Assembly: GCA_018224485.1 (NCBI GenBank) | Contig: JAGTVE010000012.1 | Location: 1 to 49,002 of the forward strand | DNA: 49,002 bases | Origin: Thioalkalivibrio sp. | GTDB lineage: Bacteria; Pseudomonadota; Gammaproteobacteria; Ectothiorhodospirales; Ectothiorhodospiraceae | Reading direction: 5' to 3' | Shown here: positions 41,066 through 48,984 of the stretch, piece after piece | How the letters are laid out: the number at the start of each line of letters is the position of its first letter | Numbering within the stretch: the stretch's first letter is position 1 | Position numbers and translations under genes: made by a program | Notes under the pieces: model-generated | The model's database searches: none | What the model saw: the letters and a program-made list of their open reading frames with translations, nothing else | What the model was told of the DNA's origin: nothing

Positions 41066-42277
41066 GTGGCCGTCGCGCTGCAGGCTCCGGGCCGCCTGGC
41101 CCCGGTGCGCGGGATCCGACTCGCGGCATGTGCCGCCGGGATCCGCTACCGGGGCCGGGACGACCTGGTGCTGATCGATGCGGGCCGGGACGCGGCGGTC
41201 GCCGCACTGTTTACCCGTAACGCCTTCTGCGCCGCGCCGGTGCATATCGCCCGCGAGCACCTCGCCGCGGGCCGCCCGCGCTGGCTGCTGATCAATGCCG
41301 GTAACGCCAACGCCGGGACCGGGACGGCGGGGCTTGCCGCGTCCCGCAAGACCTGTGCGGACCTCGGGCGGATCCTGGACGCGCCGGCGCAGTCGGTGCT
41401 GCCCTTTTCCACCGGTGTGATCGGCGAGCCGCTGCCGGTCGAGCCCATCGCGGCCGCGCTGCCCGCGCTCGCCGAAGGGCTTGAAGCCGACGGCTGGCTG
41501 GCCGCGGCCCGGGCGATCATGACCACCGACACCGTGCCCAAGGGTGCCAGCCGGACGATCGCCCTGAGCGGCGGCACCGTGACCGTGACCGGCATCGCCA
41601 AGGGATCGGGCATGATCCACCCGGACATGGCGACGATGCTGGCCTTCATCGGCACCGATGCGGGACTCGACGCGGATCTGCTGCGGCAATTGCTCACCGA
41701 GGCGGTGGAACACAGCTTCAACGCGATCACCGTGGACGGAGACACCTCCACCAACGACGCGGTGGTCGGCATCGCAAGTGGCGCGAGCGGCGTGACCGTG
41801 TCGCCCGGCCCGGACCTGGAGCGCCTCGCCGCGGCCCTGAACGCAGTGTGTCTGGAGCTTGCCGAGGCCATCGTGCGTGACGGCGAGGGTGCGACGAAAT
41901 TCGTCCGGGTCACGGTGCAGACGGCCCGGGACCCCCACGAGGCGCGCCGGGTGGCCGAGGCCGTCGCGCTCTCGCCACTGGTGAAGACGGCGCTGTTCGC
42001 ATCCGATCCCAACTGGGGGCGGATCCTCGCCGCGGTCGGCCGCGCCGGGGTGGAGGATCTGCGGATCGGGGACGTCGGCATCGCGGTGAACGGCGTCCGC
42101 ATCGTCTCGGCGGGCGGCCGTGCGCCGGACTACACCGAGGAGGCCGGCCAGCAGGCCTTCGGCGCAGCCGAACTCGACATCGTGATCGACCTTGCGCGCG
42201 GCGGCGCCGGATACCGCAAGTACACCTGTGACCTCTCCTACGACTACGTCCGGATCAACGCCGACTACCGGTCCTGA
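41066..42277 (+). CDS. argJ: ArgJ, glutamate N-acetyltransferase / amino-acid acetyltransferase
   Basis: ArgJ recycles the acetyl group from N-acetylornithine to glutamate in the cyclic arginine pathway. The 403-residue precursor self-cleaves before the nucleophile Thr190 in KGSGMIHPDMATMLAF, giving alpha and beta chains. STGVIGEPLP and DGDTSTNDAVVGIASG are further family motifs. GTG 41066 is the start. Whether it is mono- or bifunctional (also using acetyl-CoA) cannot be read from the sequence. It is probably co-transcribed with secA, as in Pseudomonas. Confidence 0.95.
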   Translation: MAVALQAPGRLAPVRGIRLAACAAGIRYRGRDDLVLIDAGRDAAVAALFTRNAFCAAPVHIAREHLAAGRPRWLLINAGNANAGTGTAGLAASRKTCADLGRILDAPAQSVLPFSTGVIGEPLPVEPIAAALPALAEGLEADGWLAAARAIMTTDTVPKGASRTIALSGGTVTVTGIAKGSGMIHPDMATMLAFIGTDAGLDADLLRQLLTEAVEHSFNAITVDGDTSTNDAVVGIASGASGVTVSPGPDLERLAAALNAVCLELAEAIVRDGEGATKFVRVTVQTARDPHEARRVAEAVALSPLVKTALFASDPNWGRILAAVGRAGVEDLRIGDVGIAVNGVRIVSAGGRAPDYTEEAGQQAFGAAELDIVIDLARGGAGYRKYTCDLSYDYVRINADYRS

Positions 42278-43220
42278 GGACCGGATACGCGTCGCCATCG
42301 GCCTGCTGCGCGATGCGGCGGGCCGCGTGCTGATCAGCCGCCGCACGGGCCGCGTGCACCTGTCCGGTCTGTGGGAGTTTCCGGGTGGCAAGTGTGCGCC
42401 GGGAGAGAGTGCCCGCGGTGCGCTCGAGCGGGAGCTGCGCGAGGAGCTGGAGGTGGAGGTGGTGGAGGCCACCCGTATCCTGACGGTCCGCCATGACTAT
42501 CCCGAACGGAGGGTGGAACTGGCAGTGTTCCGGGTCGATGCCTGGCGGGGGGGGGCGCGGCCCCGCGAGGCGCAGCCCCTGTGCTGGGCGGAGCCGGCCG
42601 AACTCGCGGGCTTGCGGTTCCCCGAGGCCAGCCGGGCCATCGTCAATGCCGCCCGTCTGCCGGAACTCTACCTGATCTCGCCGGATCCGGACTCCCCGGC
42701 CGCGGTGGAGTACGAGGCCCGCCGCGTTGCCCGCCGGCTCGCCCGCGGCGGCATTCGGCTGCTGCAGATCCGCGCCCCCGGGCTCGGGCGGGCCGCCTTT
42801 CTCGATTATGCGCGCAGGCTGATGGACGCCGCCGCCGGGCACGGGGCCGAGGTGCTGGTGAATGCGCCGGAGGCCTGGCGCGAGGCCCTGCCGCCGGCGG
42901 GCTGTCACCTGCCCGAACGGCGCCTGCGCACGCTCGCCGCGCGTCCGCACGGCGATGGCTGGATCGCGGCATCGGTGCACGACGTCGAGGGCCTCGAGCG
43001 CGCGATGGCGTTGCCGGTGGACTTCGTGGTCGCGGGGCCGATCGAACGGACCCGCACCCACCCGGATGCACAGCCGATCGGGATCTCCGGCCTCGCGGCC
43101 CTCTGCGAGCGGGCATCCTGCCCGGTGTTCGCGCTGGGAGGTCTGCAACCCGGGGATCTCGGGCGGCTGCGGGCGGTCGGCGCGCAGGGGATCGCGGGCA
43201 TCCGGGGCCTGCTGGACTGA
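42228..43220 (+). CDS. mutT: Nudix hydrolase (MutT-like) fused to a ThiE/TenI-like domain
   Basis: MutT-type enzymes hydrolyse 8-oxo-dGTP and prevent A:T to C:G transversions. The N-terminal Nudix domain (about residues 19-145) starts IRVAIGLLRDAAGRVLISRR and has the Nudix box GKCAPGESARGALERELREE, but the usual glycine after REUxEEx is Glu75. The C-terminal domain (about 148-330) resembles thiamine-phosphate synthase/TenI (LLQIRAPG, GCHLPERRL, VDFVVAGPIERTRTHP) but lacks much of the ThiE catalytic signature. Such fusions occur beside argJ in Pseudomonas. The start is uncertain: the only in-frame start codons before the domain are GTG 42228 and TTG 42192, both inside argJ. Confidence 0.85.
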   Translation: MTSPTTTSGSTPTTGPEDRIRVAIGLLRDAAGRVLISRRTGRVHLSGLWEFPGGKCAPGESARGALERELREELEVEVVEATRILTVRHDYPERRVELAVFRVDAWRGGARPREAQPLCWAEPAELAGLRFPEASRAIVNAARLPELYLISPDPDSPAAVEYEARRVARRLARGGIRLLQIRAPGLGRAAFLDYARRLMDAAAGHGAEVLVNAPEAWREALPPAGCHLPERRLRTLAARPHGDGWIAASVHDVEGLERAMALPVDFVVAGPIERTRTHPDAQPIGISGLAALCERASCPVFALGGLQPGDLGRLRAVGAQGIAGIRGLLD

Positions 43221-43272
43221 CCCGCGCGACAGAAGGGGGGCCTGAAGCCGCGCCCGCCCGTCCCGGCGGACC

Positions 43273-44085
43273 TCAGATCGCGCAGCAGCTCAGATGGAAG
43301 GGCAGGTCGCGGGAGACGATCCGGGGGCGGTCGTGGAAGTCGCCGGGATCGAGAAAGCGCACCGTGAAGCGCTGCCGCCCGGCACTGATCTCCGGATAGC
43401 ACTGCTGGTCGGCGCTGATGCTCACCCGCAGCATCTGCCAGGCATAGCTTGTGTCCAGCCCCTGCTCGTAGTAGCCATCGTGGGCGACCACGCTGCGCGG
43501 CTGACCCGCGGCGCGGATGAATGTCAGCACCTGGGTGATGGCCTCTGCCACCGATTCCAGCGGCCGGAACCATTCGAGGAGCAGCTCCGCGCGCGCCGCC
43601 GCCGGCTGCGAAAGCCAGTAGTGATAGATCGGCAGGTCGAAGTCGCAGGCACCACCCGGCAGCGCGGTGCGCTGGCGCACGCTGGTGTAGAACTCGTTGC
43701 CCTTCACCGCATGGTCGAGGCTGCCCACCTGGTCTTCCAGCCGCGCGAGCAGCCGTCGCTGCCCCTCCGTCGTCAGCGCCAGGCGTTCCTGGTCCACTCC
43801 GGGCTGGGCCGCGAAGCGGTTCAGGTTCGCGATCTGACGCTCGATCTCGCCCATCAGCTCGCGCTTCACGTCCACCCGCCCCGCCAGCGCATAGATGTCC
43901 ACGAGCACGGTCAGTGCGTGGTGGTGGTCGAAGTCCCGGGCCGCGAGGCTGCTGCTGCGAAAGCGCTCCAGCAGGGTCTCGAGACGGAGCAGCAGCCGTA
44001 CGCGCTCGTGCAGGGGCTGTTCGAATGTCAGCGTCGACTCGGTCAAGGGGTACCATCCGGCGAATTGGTGCCCAGTATCAGGCAT
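43273..44085 (-). CDS. zapD: ZapD, FtsZ-associated division protein
   Basis: ZapD (formerly DUF1342) binds the FtsZ C-terminal peptide and bundles filaments. The 270-residue product has the family features TFEQPLHERVRLLLRLETLL (about residues 20-39), DLPIYHYWLSQPAAAR, FRPLESVAEAITQVL and YAWQMLRVSISADQ near the C-terminus. The start is the only ATG before the core; the leading roughly 18 residues are not conserved in the family, so a later start is possible. It lies downstream of coaE as in E. coli (coaE-zapD-yacG), but yacG is absent: only 52 nt separate it from the convergent mutT gene. Confidence 0.92.
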   Translation of the reverse strand: MPDTGHQFAGWYPLTESTLTFEQPLHERVRLLLRLETLLERFRSSSLAARDFDHHHALTVLVDIYALAGRVDVKRELMGEIERQIANLNRFAAQPGVDQERLALTTEGQRRLLARLEDQVGSLDHAVKGNEFYTSVRQRTALPGGACDFDLPIYHYWLSQPAAARAELLLEWFRPLESVAEAITQVLTFIRAAGQPRSVVAHDGYYEQGLDTSYAWQMLRVSISADQQCYPEISAGRQRFTVRFLDPGDFHDRPRIVSRDLPFHLSCCAI

Positions 44086-44167
44086 GTTCCCGGTGCATTT
44101 CCACCCGGATTCCGGGGCGGCGGACGATGCCCACCGGCGTGGTGCCGGCCTGCCGGGAGAATGTTCC

Positions 44168-44773
44168 TCAGCCTGCGGCGTCCCGGTAGCGCCTGTCCAG
44201 CCCGCGCACCCGCGCGATCAGTTCCCTCGGGCCGAGGCTGCCGTCGTTCTCGATCACATCATCCGCCGCCTGCCGGCGCGCATCGCGGGACGCCTGGCTC
44301 CGGACCATGCGCCAGGCCTCCTGCGGATCGATGCCATCACGCGCGACCACGCGCTGCACCTGTAGCGTCTCCGGACAGTCGACCAGCAGGATCCGGTCGA
44401 CCCGGTCCTGCCAGCCGGCCTCCAGCAGCAGCGGGATCACCAGCAGTACATAGGGCGTCTCCTCCGGCAGCTCGGCCAGCCGCTGCCGCATCCGGGCGTC
44501 GATGGCCGGATGCGTGATCGCCTCCAGCCGGCGGCGCCGGGAGGTATCCTGGAAGACGCGGCTGCGCAGCGCGGCCCGGTCCAGGCTGCCATCCGGGCAG
44601 AGCAGGCCCGACCCGAGGCTGCGGCAGATCTCCGCGAGTGCGGGCTCGCCCGGCGCCACGACCTCCCGCGCGATCCCGTCGGTATCGATCACGGGCGCGC
44701 CCAACTGCTCGAAGATTGCCGAGACCGTGCTCTTGCCGCTGCCGATTCCCCCGGTCAGCCCGATCCTGAGCAT
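44168..44773 (-). CDS. coaE: CoaE, dephospho-CoA kinase
   Basis: CoaE phosphorylates dephospho-CoA, the last step of coenzyme A synthesis. The 201-residue product begins MLRIGLTGGIGSGKSTV with the P-loop at residues 8-15, followed by VIDTDGIAREVV and the DPQEAWRMVRSQASRDARRQAADDVIEND region typical of the family (about residues 145-175). The start at 44773 is 2 nt after the pilD stop. The open frame extends far upstream over pilD but is spurious there. Confidence 0.95.
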   Translation of the reverse strand: MLRIGLTGGIGSGKSTVSAIFEQLGAPVIDTDGIAREVVAPGEPALAEICRSLGSGLLCPDGSLDRAALRSRVFQDTSRRRRLEAITHPAIDARMRQRLAELPEETPYVLLVIPLLLEAGWQDRVDRILLVDCPETLQVQRVVARDGIDPQEAWRMVRSQASRDARRQAADDVIENDGSLGPRELIARVRGLDRRYRDAAG

Positions 44774-44775
44774 GA

Positions 44776-45630
44776 TCAGGGCAGGTACAGGGCCAGCAGC
44801 GCATCGCCCCAGATCAGCGCGATCCAGCCGGCGGCAGCAAGGTAGGGGCCGAAGGGGATCGGGATGTTCCGGTCCCGGCCGCGGAGCAGGATCAGGGCGA
44901 CGCCGACGATCGCCCCGACCAGTGACGCGAGCAGGAGGACCAGGGGCAGGGCCTGCCAGCCGAGCCAGGCCCCGAGGGCCGCGAGCAGCTTGAAGTCGCC
45001 GTAGCCCATCCCCTCCTTGCCGGTGAGCAGGCGGAACCCGTGGTACACCAGCCAGAGCGCGAGGTAGCCGGCGATCGCGCCAATGACTGCCGATTCGAGA
45101 TCGGTGAAGACCCCGAAGTAGTTGATCGCGAGCCCGGACCACAACAGCGGCAGCGTCAGCTGATCGGGCAGCAGCGTGGTGCGCGCGTCGATCCCTGCGG
45201 CGGCGACCAGGATTCCCGTGAAGAGAAGCGCGGCCGCACCCGCGGCCGTTGGCCCGAAATGCAGGATGCTGATCGCGAAGAGTACCGCCGTGAGCAGCTC
45301 CACGAGCGGGTACTGCCAGGAGATCCGGTTCGCGCAGCCCGGGCAGCGCCCGCGCAGCAGTAGGTAGCTCAGCAGCGGAATGTTCTCGTGGGCGCGTATC
45401 TCGCGGCTGCACCGCGGACATCGGGATCGGGGCCACCACAGGTCGAAGCGGGCGGGTGCGGTCTCGGGTTCCGGCTGCTCGAGGATCGCGCGGGCCTCCT
45501 CCTCCCACGCCCGTTGCATCATCAGCGGCACGCGATGGATGACCACGTTCAGGAAGCTGCCGATCATCAGGCCGAACAGCGCGGCGATCGGCACGGACCA
45601 GAGCGCGAGGGGCTCCAGCAAGGCGGCCAT
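44776..45630 (-). CDS. pilD: PilD, type IV prepilin peptidase / N-methyltransferase
   Basis: PilD is the inner-membrane aspartyl protease that cleaves and N-methylates prepilins and type II secretion pseudopilins. The 284-residue product has the N-terminal GSFLNVVIHRVP region and a zinc-binding tetracysteine domain (CPRC about residue 72 and CPGC about residue 97). The two catalytic aspartates are in GIDARTTLLPD and in the GMGYGDFKLLA motif. Multiple membrane helices follow. ATG 45630 is directly preceded by an in-frame GTG (45633), which is an alternative start. It lies between pilC and coaE. Confidence 0.95.
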   Translation of the reverse strand: MAALLEPLALWSVPIAALFGLMIGSFLNVVIHRVPLMMQRAWEEEARAILEQPEPETAPARFDLWWPRSRCPRCSREIRAHENIPLLSYLLLRGRCPGCANRISWQYPLVELLTAVLFAISILHFGPTAAGAAALLFTGILVAAAGIDARTTLLPDQLTLPLLWSGLAINYFGVFTDLESAVIGAIAGYLALWLVYHGFRLLTGKEGMGYGDFKLLAALGAWLGWQALPLVLLLASLVGAIVGVALILLRGRDRNIPIPFGPYLAAAGWIALIWGDALLALYLP

Positions 45631-45673
45631 CACCGTGCCGCCCGCGCCCCCGACACGCGTTCGGATGCGGGCA

Positions 45674-46882
45674 CTAGATGACCTGGCCGAGCATGAAGAT
45701 GGGCAGGTACATCGCGATGACGAGGCCGCCGATGAGCACGCCGAGGACCACCATGATCAGCGGTTCGAGCAGGCTGGACAGGCTGTCCACCGCATTGTCG
45801 ACCTCTTCTTCGTAGAAATCCGCGACCTTGGCCAGCATCGCGTCCAGGGAACCGGACTCCTCTCCGATCGCGACCATCTGCACCACCATGTTCGGGAAGA
45901 TGCCGACGTTGCGCATCGACCACTGCAGCTGCGCGCCGGCCGCGGTCTCCTCCCGCATGCGCTCGGTCGCCTCGCCATAGAGGGCGTTGCCGGTCGCGCC
46001 CGCAACCGACCGCAGTGCATCCACCAGCGGTACACCGGCCGCGAACATCGTGGACAGGGTCCGCGCGAAGCGGGCGATCGCCGCCTTGCGCAGGATGGGT
46101 CCGACGGCCGGGATCTTCAGCACCAGGATGTCGATGCTGCGCCGGAATCGCGGCGAGCGCAGATGGATCTGCCGGAACAGGAATACGCCGAGCACCACCA
46201 GGCCCAGCACCACCCACCACCAGCTCTGCGCGAAGCTCGACAGGTTCACGACCATGCGCGTGAAGGCCGGGAGATCGGCGCCAAAGCCCACGAAGAGGGC
46301 CTCGAACTGGGGGACCACGAAGATCAGCAGGATGGCGGTGACCGCGATCGCCACGACGATCACCGCGGCGGGGTAGAACATCGCCTTCTTGATCTTGGCC
46401 TTCAGGCTCTCCGTCTTTTCCTTGTAGGTCGCGATCTTGTCGAGCAGGGTCTCGAGGGTTCCCGACTGCTCGCCCGCCTCGACCAGATTGATCACGAGGT
46501 CGTCGAAGTACTTCGGATGCTTCGACAGCGCTGCGGCGAAGGTCTCGCCGCCCTCGACCTGGCCCTTCAGGTCCATGATCAGTTCCGACATCGCCGGGTT
46601 GTCATGACCCCGGCCGACGATGTCGAAGGCCTGCACCAGCGGCACGCCGGAGCTCAGCATCGTGGTCATTTGGCGCAGGAAGTAGGCGACATCGACCGGC
46701 TTGATCTTCTTCTTGGTCGAGAACAGCGGCTTCGGCTTCTTGCGGATCTTCAGCACGTTGATGCCGTTGCGCCGAAGATCGGCGCGCGCGCTGATCTCGC
46801 TGTCCGCCGGCGTCTCGCCCTTGACGCGGGCACCCCGCTTGTTCAGGCCTTCCCAGAGGAAGATCGTCTCGGTATTCGCCAT
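45674..46882 (-). CDS. pilC: PilC, type IV pilus inner-membrane platform protein
   Basis: PilC is the GspF-family membrane platform of the type IV pilus assembly machine. The 402-residue product has two GspF domains (about residues 65-190 and 270-395) with the repeated FLRQMTTMLSSGVPLVQAF and FARTLSTMFAAGVPLVDAL motifs and membrane helices near residues 168-190, 218-240 and 372-398. It starts 8 nt after pilB and is followed by pilD after 43 nt, so pilB-pilC-pilD form one transcript. Confidence 0.95.
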   Translation of the reverse strand: MANTETIFLWEGLNKRGARVKGETPADSEISARADLRRNGINVLKIRKKPKPLFSTKKKIKPVDVAYFLRQMTTMLSSGVPLVQAFDIVGRGHDNPAMSELIMDLKGQVEGGETFAAALSKHPKYFDDLVINLVEAGEQSGTLETLLDKIATYKEKTESLKAKIKKAMFYPAAVIVVAIAVTAILLIFVVPQFEALFVGFGADLPAFTRMVVNLSSFAQSWWWVVLGLVVLGVFLFRQIHLRSPRFRRSIDILVLKIPAVGPILRKAAIARFARTLSTMFAAGVPLVDALRSVAGATGNALYGEATERMREETAAGAQLQWSMRNVGIFPNMVVQMVAIGEESGSLDAMLAKVADFYEEEVDNAVDSLSSLLEPLIMVVLGVLIGGLVIAMYLPIFMLGQVI

Positions 46883-46890
46883 CGCTTCCG

Positions 46891-48618
46891 CTAATCCGTG
46901 GTCACGCGGTTGACTTCCTCGAGGCTGGTGAAGCCTGCCTTGGCCTTCAGCAGTCCGGCGCGACGCAGGTCGTTGATTCCGTCACGATCCGCCTGGTCCG
47001 CCAGTTGCATGCTGTTACAGCCCTCCAGGATCAACCGCTGCATTGCTTCGGAGATCGGCAGCACCTGGTAGATGCCGACCCGACCCTTGTAGCCGCCGGT
47101 GCACTGATCGCAGCCGACGGGCTTGTAGAGCGTCATCCCAGAAGCTATATCGTCCGCGGTGAAGCCTTCCTTTAGCAGAACTTCTTCCGGAAGCTGCTCC
47201 GGCGCCTTGCATGCCGGGCACAACCGCCGCGCCAGGCGCTGCGCGATGATCAGCAGGATGGAAGAGGCGATGTTGTAGACCGGAACCCCCATGTTCGCGA
47301 GGCGGGTCAGGGTCTGCGGCGCGTCGTTGGTGTGCAGCGTGGACAGTACCAGATGACCCGTCTGCGCCGCCTTGATCGCGATCTCCGCGGTCTCGAGGTC
47401 CCGGATCTCGCCCACCATGATCACGTCCGGGTCCTGGCGCAGGAAGGCGCGCAGGGCGTTGGCGAAGGTCAGCCCGATCTTCGGATGGACGTTGACCTGG
47501 TTGATGCCCGGCATGTTGATTTCGGCTGGGTCTTCCGCGGTGGAGATGTTGCGGTCGTTGGTGTTGAGGATGCCGAGGCCGGTGTAGAGGGAGACCGTCT
47601 TGCCCGATCCGGTGGGGCCGGTGACCAGGATCATCCCGTAGGGGCGTTTCAGCGCATCCAGATAGAGCTTCTTCTGCTCCTCCTCGAAGCCCAGCACGTC
47701 GACGCTCAGGATGCTCGCGTCCGAGTCGAGGATACGCATCACGATCTTTTCGCCGTACAGCGTCGGCAGGCTGTTCACGCGAAAGTCCACCGCACGGGTG
47801 CGGGAGAGCTTGAGCTTGATGCGCCCGTCCTGAGGGACGCGGCGTTCCGCGATGTCCATCTGCGACATCACCTTCACGCGAGCGATGATCCGCATCGCCA
47901 TCGCCAGCGGCGGATGTCCGACATCATGGAGCATGCCGTCGACGCGGAAGCGCACCCTGAAGTCGCGCTCGTAGGGCTCGAGGTGGATGTCCGACGCCTT
48001 GCGGCGGATCGCGTCCAGCATCAGCTTGTTCACGAAGCGCACCACTGGCGCGTCGTCGATGCCCTCGCTGGAGCTTTCCTCGCGATCGTCGGCCTCCTCG
48101 CTCGCGACCGCCAGGTCGCCGAAGCCGTCGTCGTCGAGCTCCTCCATCATCGCCATCGCGGCGTTCAGCGAGTCCTCGATCAGACGGTCGAGCTTGTGAT
48201 GCTCCACCAGCACCGTCTCGATGGTGAGGCCGGTGGCGAACTTGAATTCGTCCGAGGCGGTGAGGTTGGTCGGGTCGGAGATCGCGACGAAGAGCCGGGT
48301 GCCGCGCTGCAGCAGCGGCAGTGCGTGGTGTTTCCGGACCAGGGTCTCGTTCAGGTGTTCCTTGGGCAGCAGGTCCCGGTCGAATGCCGCGAGGTCGAAG
48401 ATTGGGAGACCGAATTCCTCGCCGGCCGCCTCGGCCAGCCGCGCCTCGGAGATCTTCGTGCGGGTTGCCAGAAGCGCCACCAGCGGGGTCTGCTGCTCCC
48501 GGGCCTCATCGGCCAGGGCCGCGATCAATCCCGGCTCCGCAAGGCCGGCATCCACGAGTCGGCGGGCCAGGCCCGGCAAACGGGCAGCCGCCGCCATAGA
48601 GGGTGAAGTCGTCGCCAT
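46891..48618 (-). CDS. pilB: PilB, type IV pilus extension ATPase
   Basis: PilB powers pilus polymerisation and is a GspE-family hexameric ATPase. The 575-residue product has the N-terminal GspE-II domain (about 50-160) and an acidic patch around residues 160-190. The ATPase domain has the Asp box region, Walker A GPTGSGKT, Walker B DPDVIMVGEIRD and the His box TGHLVLSTLHTND. A tetracysteine zinc motif (CPAC and CDQC) completes it. It heads the pilBCD transcript, but the expected major pilin gene pilA does not lie between it and the adjacent tRNA. Confidence 0.95.
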   Translation of the reverse strand: MATTSPSMAAAARLPGLARRLVDAGLAEPGLIAALADEAREQQTPLVALLATRTKISEARLAEAAGEEFGLPIFDLAAFDRDLLPKEHLNETLVRKHHALPLLQRGTRLFVAISDPTNLTASDEFKFATGLTIETVLVEHHKLDRLIEDSLNAAMAMMEELDDDGFGDLAVASEEADDREESSSEGIDDAPVVRFVNKLMLDAIRRKASDIHLEPYERDFRVRFRVDGMLHDVGHPPLAMAMRIIARVKVMSQMDIAERRVPQDGRIKLKLSRTRAVDFRVNSLPTLYGEKIVMRILDSDASILSVDVLGFEEEQKKLYLDALKRPYGMILVTGPTGSGKTVSLYTGLGILNTNDRNISTAEDPAEINMPGINQVNVHPKIGLTFANALRAFLRQDPDVIMVGEIRDLETAEIAIKAAQTGHLVLSTLHTNDAPQTLTRLANMGVPVYNIASSILLIIAQRLARRLCPACKAPEQLPEEVLLKEGFTADDIASGMTLYKPVGCDQCTGGYKGRVGIYQVLPISEAMQRLILEGCNSMQLADQADRDGINDLRRAGLLKAKAGFTSLEEVNRVTTD

Positions 48619-48674
48619 GAGCCCAGAGTGTCTCCACCAGTCACTTGGGTCAACACTTTAATGAGTTGCTGGAC

Positions 48675-48706
48675 AAAAAAGAAGGACCCCCGTGGCGCCT
48701 TCGGGG
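48675..48706 (-). terminator. Minus-strand terminator-like hairpin with no gene to terminate
   Basis: Read on the minus strand, CCCCG and CGGGG (48706-48702 and 48692-48688) form a 5-bp stem with GGCGCC in the loop, followed 5 nt later by CTTCTTTTTT. This looks like an intrinsic terminator pointing towards pilB, but no gene lies upstream of it on that strand within the window. It may be a relic of a lost gene. Confidence 0.4.
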
Positions 48707-48709
48707 ATT

Positions 48710-48777
48710 GCTGTGGGCCATCCTGGGGGCAGGGCCACTCCGGGGACAGATTTCAAACCTGCCCCCAGTCCCACAGC
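48710..48777. repeat. REP-like imperfect 68-nt stem-loop
   Basis: GCTGTGGG (48710-48717) pairs with CCCACAGC (48770-48777) and CTGGGGGCAGG (48723-48733) with CCTGCCCCCAG (48758-48768), giving 19 paired positions with a small internal loop. Inside, 48742-48766 is a second near-perfect palindrome beginning GGGGACAGATTT and ending CCTGCCCCC, which competes with the larger stem. GGGGACAG-type palindromes are typical of repeats linked to RAYT transposases in GC-rich proteobacteria; no transposase is nearby. Confidence 0.55.
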
Positions 48778-48801
48778 CCCTGTTCCTGCCGGGCCAGGGG
48801 C

Positions 48802-48831
48802 TTGACGCGGCCGCTTCCGTTCGACGACAAT
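48802..48831 (+). promoter_or_regulatory. Promoter of the tRNA-Tyr/tRNA-Gly operon
   Basis: TTGACG (48802-48807) and GACAAT (48826-48831) are 18 nt apart, followed by a GC-rich discriminator GCGCGG, a feature of stringently controlled tRNA and rRNA promoters. The start would be near 48838, just before the tRNA-Tyr at 48847. Confidence 0.6.
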
Positions 48832-48846
48832 GCGCGGCTTGATCGA

Positions 48847-48931
48847 GGAGGGGTTCCCGAGCGGTCAAAGGGGGCAGACTGTAAATCTGCTGGCTCAGCC
48901 TTCGGAGGTTCGAATCCTCCCCCCTCCACCA
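48847..48931 (+). tRNA. tRNA-Tyr (anticodon GTA), class II
   Basis: The 85-nt gene folds completely. The acceptor is GGAGGGG (48847-48853) with CCCCTCC (48921-48927). The anticodon loop CTGTAAA has GTA at 48881-48883. A long variable arm is present, and the T arm GGAGG-TTCGAAT-CCTCC is at 48904-48920. Discriminator A and an encoded CCA (48929-48931) end it. GTA decodes UAU/UAC. A tyrosine tRNA next to a glycine tRNA resembles the thrU-tyrU-glyT-thrT-tufB order of E. coli. Confidence 0.97.
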
Positions 48932-48984
48932 GGTTTCCAAAGTCACGGGCCGGGCGGGCGGTGGCGTCGATCAGCATCGGTTCT

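Noticed and set aside
39614..42472. 952-codon open frame on the minus strand opposite secA and argJ
   Set aside because: It mirrors the codon bias of secA and argJ, contains no domain or plausible ribosome-binding site and crosses two unrelated genes.
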